This document shows, one piece after another, positions 5,819 through 6,495 of a stretch of DNA of 6,495 bases. Origin of the DNA: Anaerolineales bacterium (GTDB taxonomy: Bacteria; Chloroflexota; Anaerolineae; Anaerolineales; E44-bin32). The translations under genes were made by a program, and so were the position numbers. How positions within the stretch are numbered: the first letter of the stretch is position 1; every line of letters starts with the position of its first letter. Where the stretch lies: NCBI GenBank assembly GCA_011772595.1, contig WVZH01000091.1, forward strand, positions 22,153 through 28,647, written 5' to 3'. The notes beneath the pieces were generated by a model that saw only the letters and a program-made list of their open reading frames with translations, did no database searches and was not told the DNA's origin.

Positions 5819-6495
5819 ATGACAGAACCAGCCGTTGAACTCGTTCATGTGAGCAAACATTTTGGCGACGTGATTGCTGTGAACGACGTCAGCCTTAAAA
5901 TCGAAGATGGCGAGTTCTTCTCTCTGCTGGGGCCATCAGGATGTGGCAAGACCACAACATTGCGTATGATTGCCGGCTTCGAGACTCCTACCGAAGGTGA
6001 GGTCCATATCCAAGGAGAGCGAATGGGCCTCACCCCAGCCTTTGAGCGTAACACCAACATGGTCTTCCAAAGTTACGCCCTCTTTCCTCATATGAGCGTT
6101 GCCAAGAATATCGGTTTCGGCCTGGAGATGAAGAAGGTGCCCAAGGAGGAGATCGCTCGACGGGTGGAAGATGCACTGGAATTGGTCCGCCTCCCCGAGT
6201 TCGGAAAGCGTCGACCGGACCAACTTTCTGGCGGGCAACAACAACGAGTGGCTTTGGCGCGAGCCCTCATCAACCGACCTGGTGTTCTGCTTCTGGACGA
6301 GCCTCTGGGTTCACTCGACCTTAAACTACGCAAAGAGATGCAGTTAGAACTGAAGGATCTCCAGCACAGGGTGGGGATCACCTTCATCTATGTGACCCAC
6401 GACCAGGAGGAGGCGCTGACAATATCAGACCGAATAGCGGTGATAAACCATGGGAGGGTGCTTCAGGTTGGAACGCCGGAAGAGATCTACGAGCG
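5819..6495 (+). CDS. potA: ABC transporter ATP-binding protein, spermidine/putrescine (PotA) type, 3' end cut off
   Basis: The window holds the first 225 codons and part of the next, with no stop, so the gene runs off the edge. All nucleotide-binding motifs are present: Walker [10 protein letters not shown] (residues 38-46), the Q-loop in [10 protein letters not shown] with Q84, signature LSGGQ (136-140), Walker B VLLLDEP (156-162), D-loop SLD (165-167) and the switch histidine H194 in [21 protein letters not shown] (169-182) is typical of PotA rather than MalK. The missing part should hold the C-terminal TOBE regulatory domain. The protein would power import of polyamines or a related cationic or quaternary amine at the inner face of the membrane. 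Permeases and the binding protein are expected downstream, outside the window. GGAGGAG (5805-5811) lies seven bases before the ATG. Iron or other opine-type transporters in the same clade remain possible. Confidence 0.9.
   Translation, partial: MTEPAVELVHVSKHFGDVIAVNDVSLKIEDGEFFSLLGPSGCGKTTTLRMIAGFETPTEGEVHIQGERMGLTPAFERNTNMVFQSYALFPHMSVAKNIGFGLEMKKVPKEEIARRVEDALELVRLPEFGKRRPDQLSGGQQQRVALARALINRPGVLLLDEPLGSLDLKLRKEMQLELKDLQHRVGITFIYVTHDQEEALTISDRIAVINHGRVLQVGTPEEIYE

Overview
This window carries seven protein-coding loci: six intact or partial genes and one decayed gene. Their content suggests a bacterium of roughly balanced GC: a tungsten/molybdenum aldehyde oxidoreductase, a trimethylamine methyltransferase (MttB)-family protein, a DinB-fold protein, an Lrp/AsnC regulator, a PotA-type ABC ATPase, a lone PAS domain and a DUF4178 remnant. 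This mixture is common in uncultured Chloroflexota and Desulfobacterota, and Chloroflexota is my tentative guess. Nothing in the window fixes the lineage. I see no rRNA, tRNA, CRISPR array, transposase or insertion-sequence end.

Layout. Positions 42 to about 343 (+) hold the zinc-ribbon start of a DUF4178 protein, broken by an in-frame stop and a frameshift. A short stand-alone PAS protein follows (546-881, +) with its own likely promoter. After a 246-base gap containing two small inverted repeats comes a full aldehyde:ferredoxin oxidoreductase family gene (1128-2828, +). It converges on a non-pyrrolysine MttB-family methyltransferase (2985-4439, -), which lies 58 bases downstream of a DinB-superfamily gene (4498-4986, -). 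The last two probably form a minus-strand operon. A divergent control region (4987-5252) separates them from an Lrp/AsnC regulator (5253-5789, +). The regulator is followed 29 bases later by a spermidine/putrescine-type ABC ATPase (5819 onward), cut off by the window end.

How the genes may work together (inference). The right half looks like a regulated uptake and C1/amine-utilisation locus: an amino-acid- or amine-sensing regulator, a polyamine-type importer ATPase, and a methyltransferase whose relatives demethylate methylamines and betaines. The aldehyde oxidoreductase could handle an aldehyde from the same catabolism, but it is convergent and not in the same transcript. No corrinoid protein, corrinoid activator, ferredoxin or permease gene is visible here, so the pathway cannot be closed from this window.
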